DNA from: Schlesneria sp. DSM 10557
GTDB taxonomy: Bacteria > Planctomycetota > Planctomycetia > Planctomycetales > Planctomycetaceae
DNA: 64,000 nucleotides
NCBI RefSeq assembly: GCF_041860085.1
Contig: NZ_CP124747.1
Coordinates: 1,984,001-2,048,000, forward strand
Reading direction: 5' to 3'
The notes below the pieces were generated by a model. The model made no database searches, was not told the DNA's origin, and saw only the letters and a program-made list of their open reading frames with translations. Of the stretch, positions 63,539 through 64,000 are shown piece after piece. Every line of letters starts with the position of its first letter. Position 1 is the first letter of the stretch. Position numbers and translations under genes: made by a program.

Positions 63539-64000
63539 GTGACAAGCAAAAAAACAAAGCGATCGATCGCAGTGATCTGGAGCATCTCAGCAGTTCTCAT
63601 TACGGTATCTTGCCTGGGCTGCAGTCGAGGCCCGAAGATCGCCTCAGTCCGTGGCACCGTCACCCTGGACGGTGAGCCACTGCCCTACGCTGCGGTCGTC
63701 TTCAATCCTGAAAATGGTCGGCCAGCCGGTGCAACGACCGACGAGAACGGCGAATACGCTCTCAATTTCACGCAAGGCCGCGAGGGAGCCCTGATTGGGG
63801 AGCATCGGGTCATCATCACCACGCGGCGAGATCCCTGGAAAGATCCGAACGGAGAAGTCCACCCCAGCTCCAGTGAAAAACTCCCGACAAAATACAACAC
63901 TCAGTCGACCTTGACGTTCACTGTTGAGCCAGGCAAGACGAATGTCGCTGACTTCGACCTGGAATCGTCCGCCCCAGAATCGCAAGCCTCGCGTAAGCCA
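63539..64000 (+). CDS. Carboxypeptidase-regulatory-like lipoprotein (cut by window edge)
   Basis: At least 154 residues from a GTG at 63539 and still open at 64000. A lysine-rich start (TSKKTKR) and hydrophobic helix end at the lipobox-like SCLGC, giving a lipid-anchored Cys at about 28. The following VRGTVTLDGEPLPYAAVVFNPENG and TTDENGEYAL are typical of the beta-sandwich carboxypeptidase regulatory-like domain. It sits directly downstream of a DUF1559 gene, the standard pairing in Planctomycetes. The C-terminus lies outside the window. Confidence 0.88.
   Translation, partial: MTSKKTKRSIAVIWSISAVLITVSCLGCSRGPKIASVRGTVTLDGEPLPYAAVVFNPENGRPAGATTDENGEYALNFTQGREGALIGEHRVIITTRRDPWKDPNGEVHPSSSEKLPTKYNTQSTLTFTVEPGKTNVADFDLESSAPESQASRKP

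Noticed and set aside
1-64000. tRNA, rRNA, CRISPR arrays, integrase or transposase genes
   Set aside because: I looked through the gaps for T-loop-like sequences, regularly spaced repeats and recombinase motifs and found none; tRNA detection by eye is not exhaustive and a covariance-model scan would settle it.

Overview
The window looks like chromosome from a planctomycete. The indicators are a DUF1559 prepilin-like protein paired with a carboxypeptidase-regulatory-like lipoprotein, a PEP-CTERM protein, a divergent ECF sigma factor / membrane Ser/Thr kinase pair with the long N-terminal extension usual in Planctomycetes, the diaminopimelate aminotransferase route to lysine, a GYF_2 repeat membrane protein, and many large secreted or membrane proteins without known domains. 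The DNA is moderately GC-rich, genes are mostly monocistronic or in short runs on both strands, and there are no rRNA, tRNA, CRISPR, transposase or phage genes that I can see.

Layout. 1-16 kb is mostly core metabolism: an SH3-like/Ala-Pro-rich protein, hemL and a gamma-glutamyltranspeptidase, a methyltransferase, an FtsX-type permease, a nitroreductase, a Tat-exported amidohydrolase, tex, an HpaI-type aldolase, a ThiF/MoeB-type E1 enzyme, a DTW-domain tRNA-modifying enzyme and a Gly/Met-repeat secreted protein. 16.8-26 kb holds an unusual block: a 1350-residue helical cytoplasmic protein divergent from a three-gene run encoding a MotA/TolQ/ExbB-type channel subunit with a long coiled-coil tail and two ExbD/MotB-like single-pass partners, only one of which keeps the membrane aspartate. 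I regard this as the best candidate for an undescribed molecular machine. 26-32 kb holds a PEP-CTERM protein, a repeat-bearing non-coding stretch, the sigma factor/kinase pair and an Asn/Gly/Tyr/Cys-rich secreted protein. 32-44.4 kb is again core (dihydrouridine synthase, nagA, dapL, an SDR lacking its catalytic Tyr, an ArsR regulator, a large exported protein, a four-GYF membrane protein, and cysS with a degenerate KMSKS loop).

44.7-56 kb is an exopolysaccharide/O-antigen type cluster, all on the plus strand: fused zinc-dehydrogenase/Gfo-Idh-MocA oxidoreductase, wecB, a heparinase II/III-like protein, a GT4 glycosyltransferase, a PglC-PglD-like fusion, a DegT aminotransferase and an acyltransferase-3 protein. 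Six of these seven unrelated proteins end in a short basic-basic-small-Ala tail (for example RRAA), an unexpected shared C-terminal signature. 56-64 kb has a small acidic-tailed membrane protein, an ABC-2 permease next to purM, an orphan sensor kinase, a DUF6263-like exported protein and the DUF1559/lipoprotein pair, the last cut by the window edge.

Several hairpins were read by eye: good Rho-independent terminators after the aldolase, the GYF protein and cysS, a terminator-like hairpin after dapL, a perfect 19-bp inverted repeat at 27.4 kb, and a dispersed hairpin repeat at 26.2 and 30.7 kb. All functional calls come from recognising family motifs in the translations; no database search was run.
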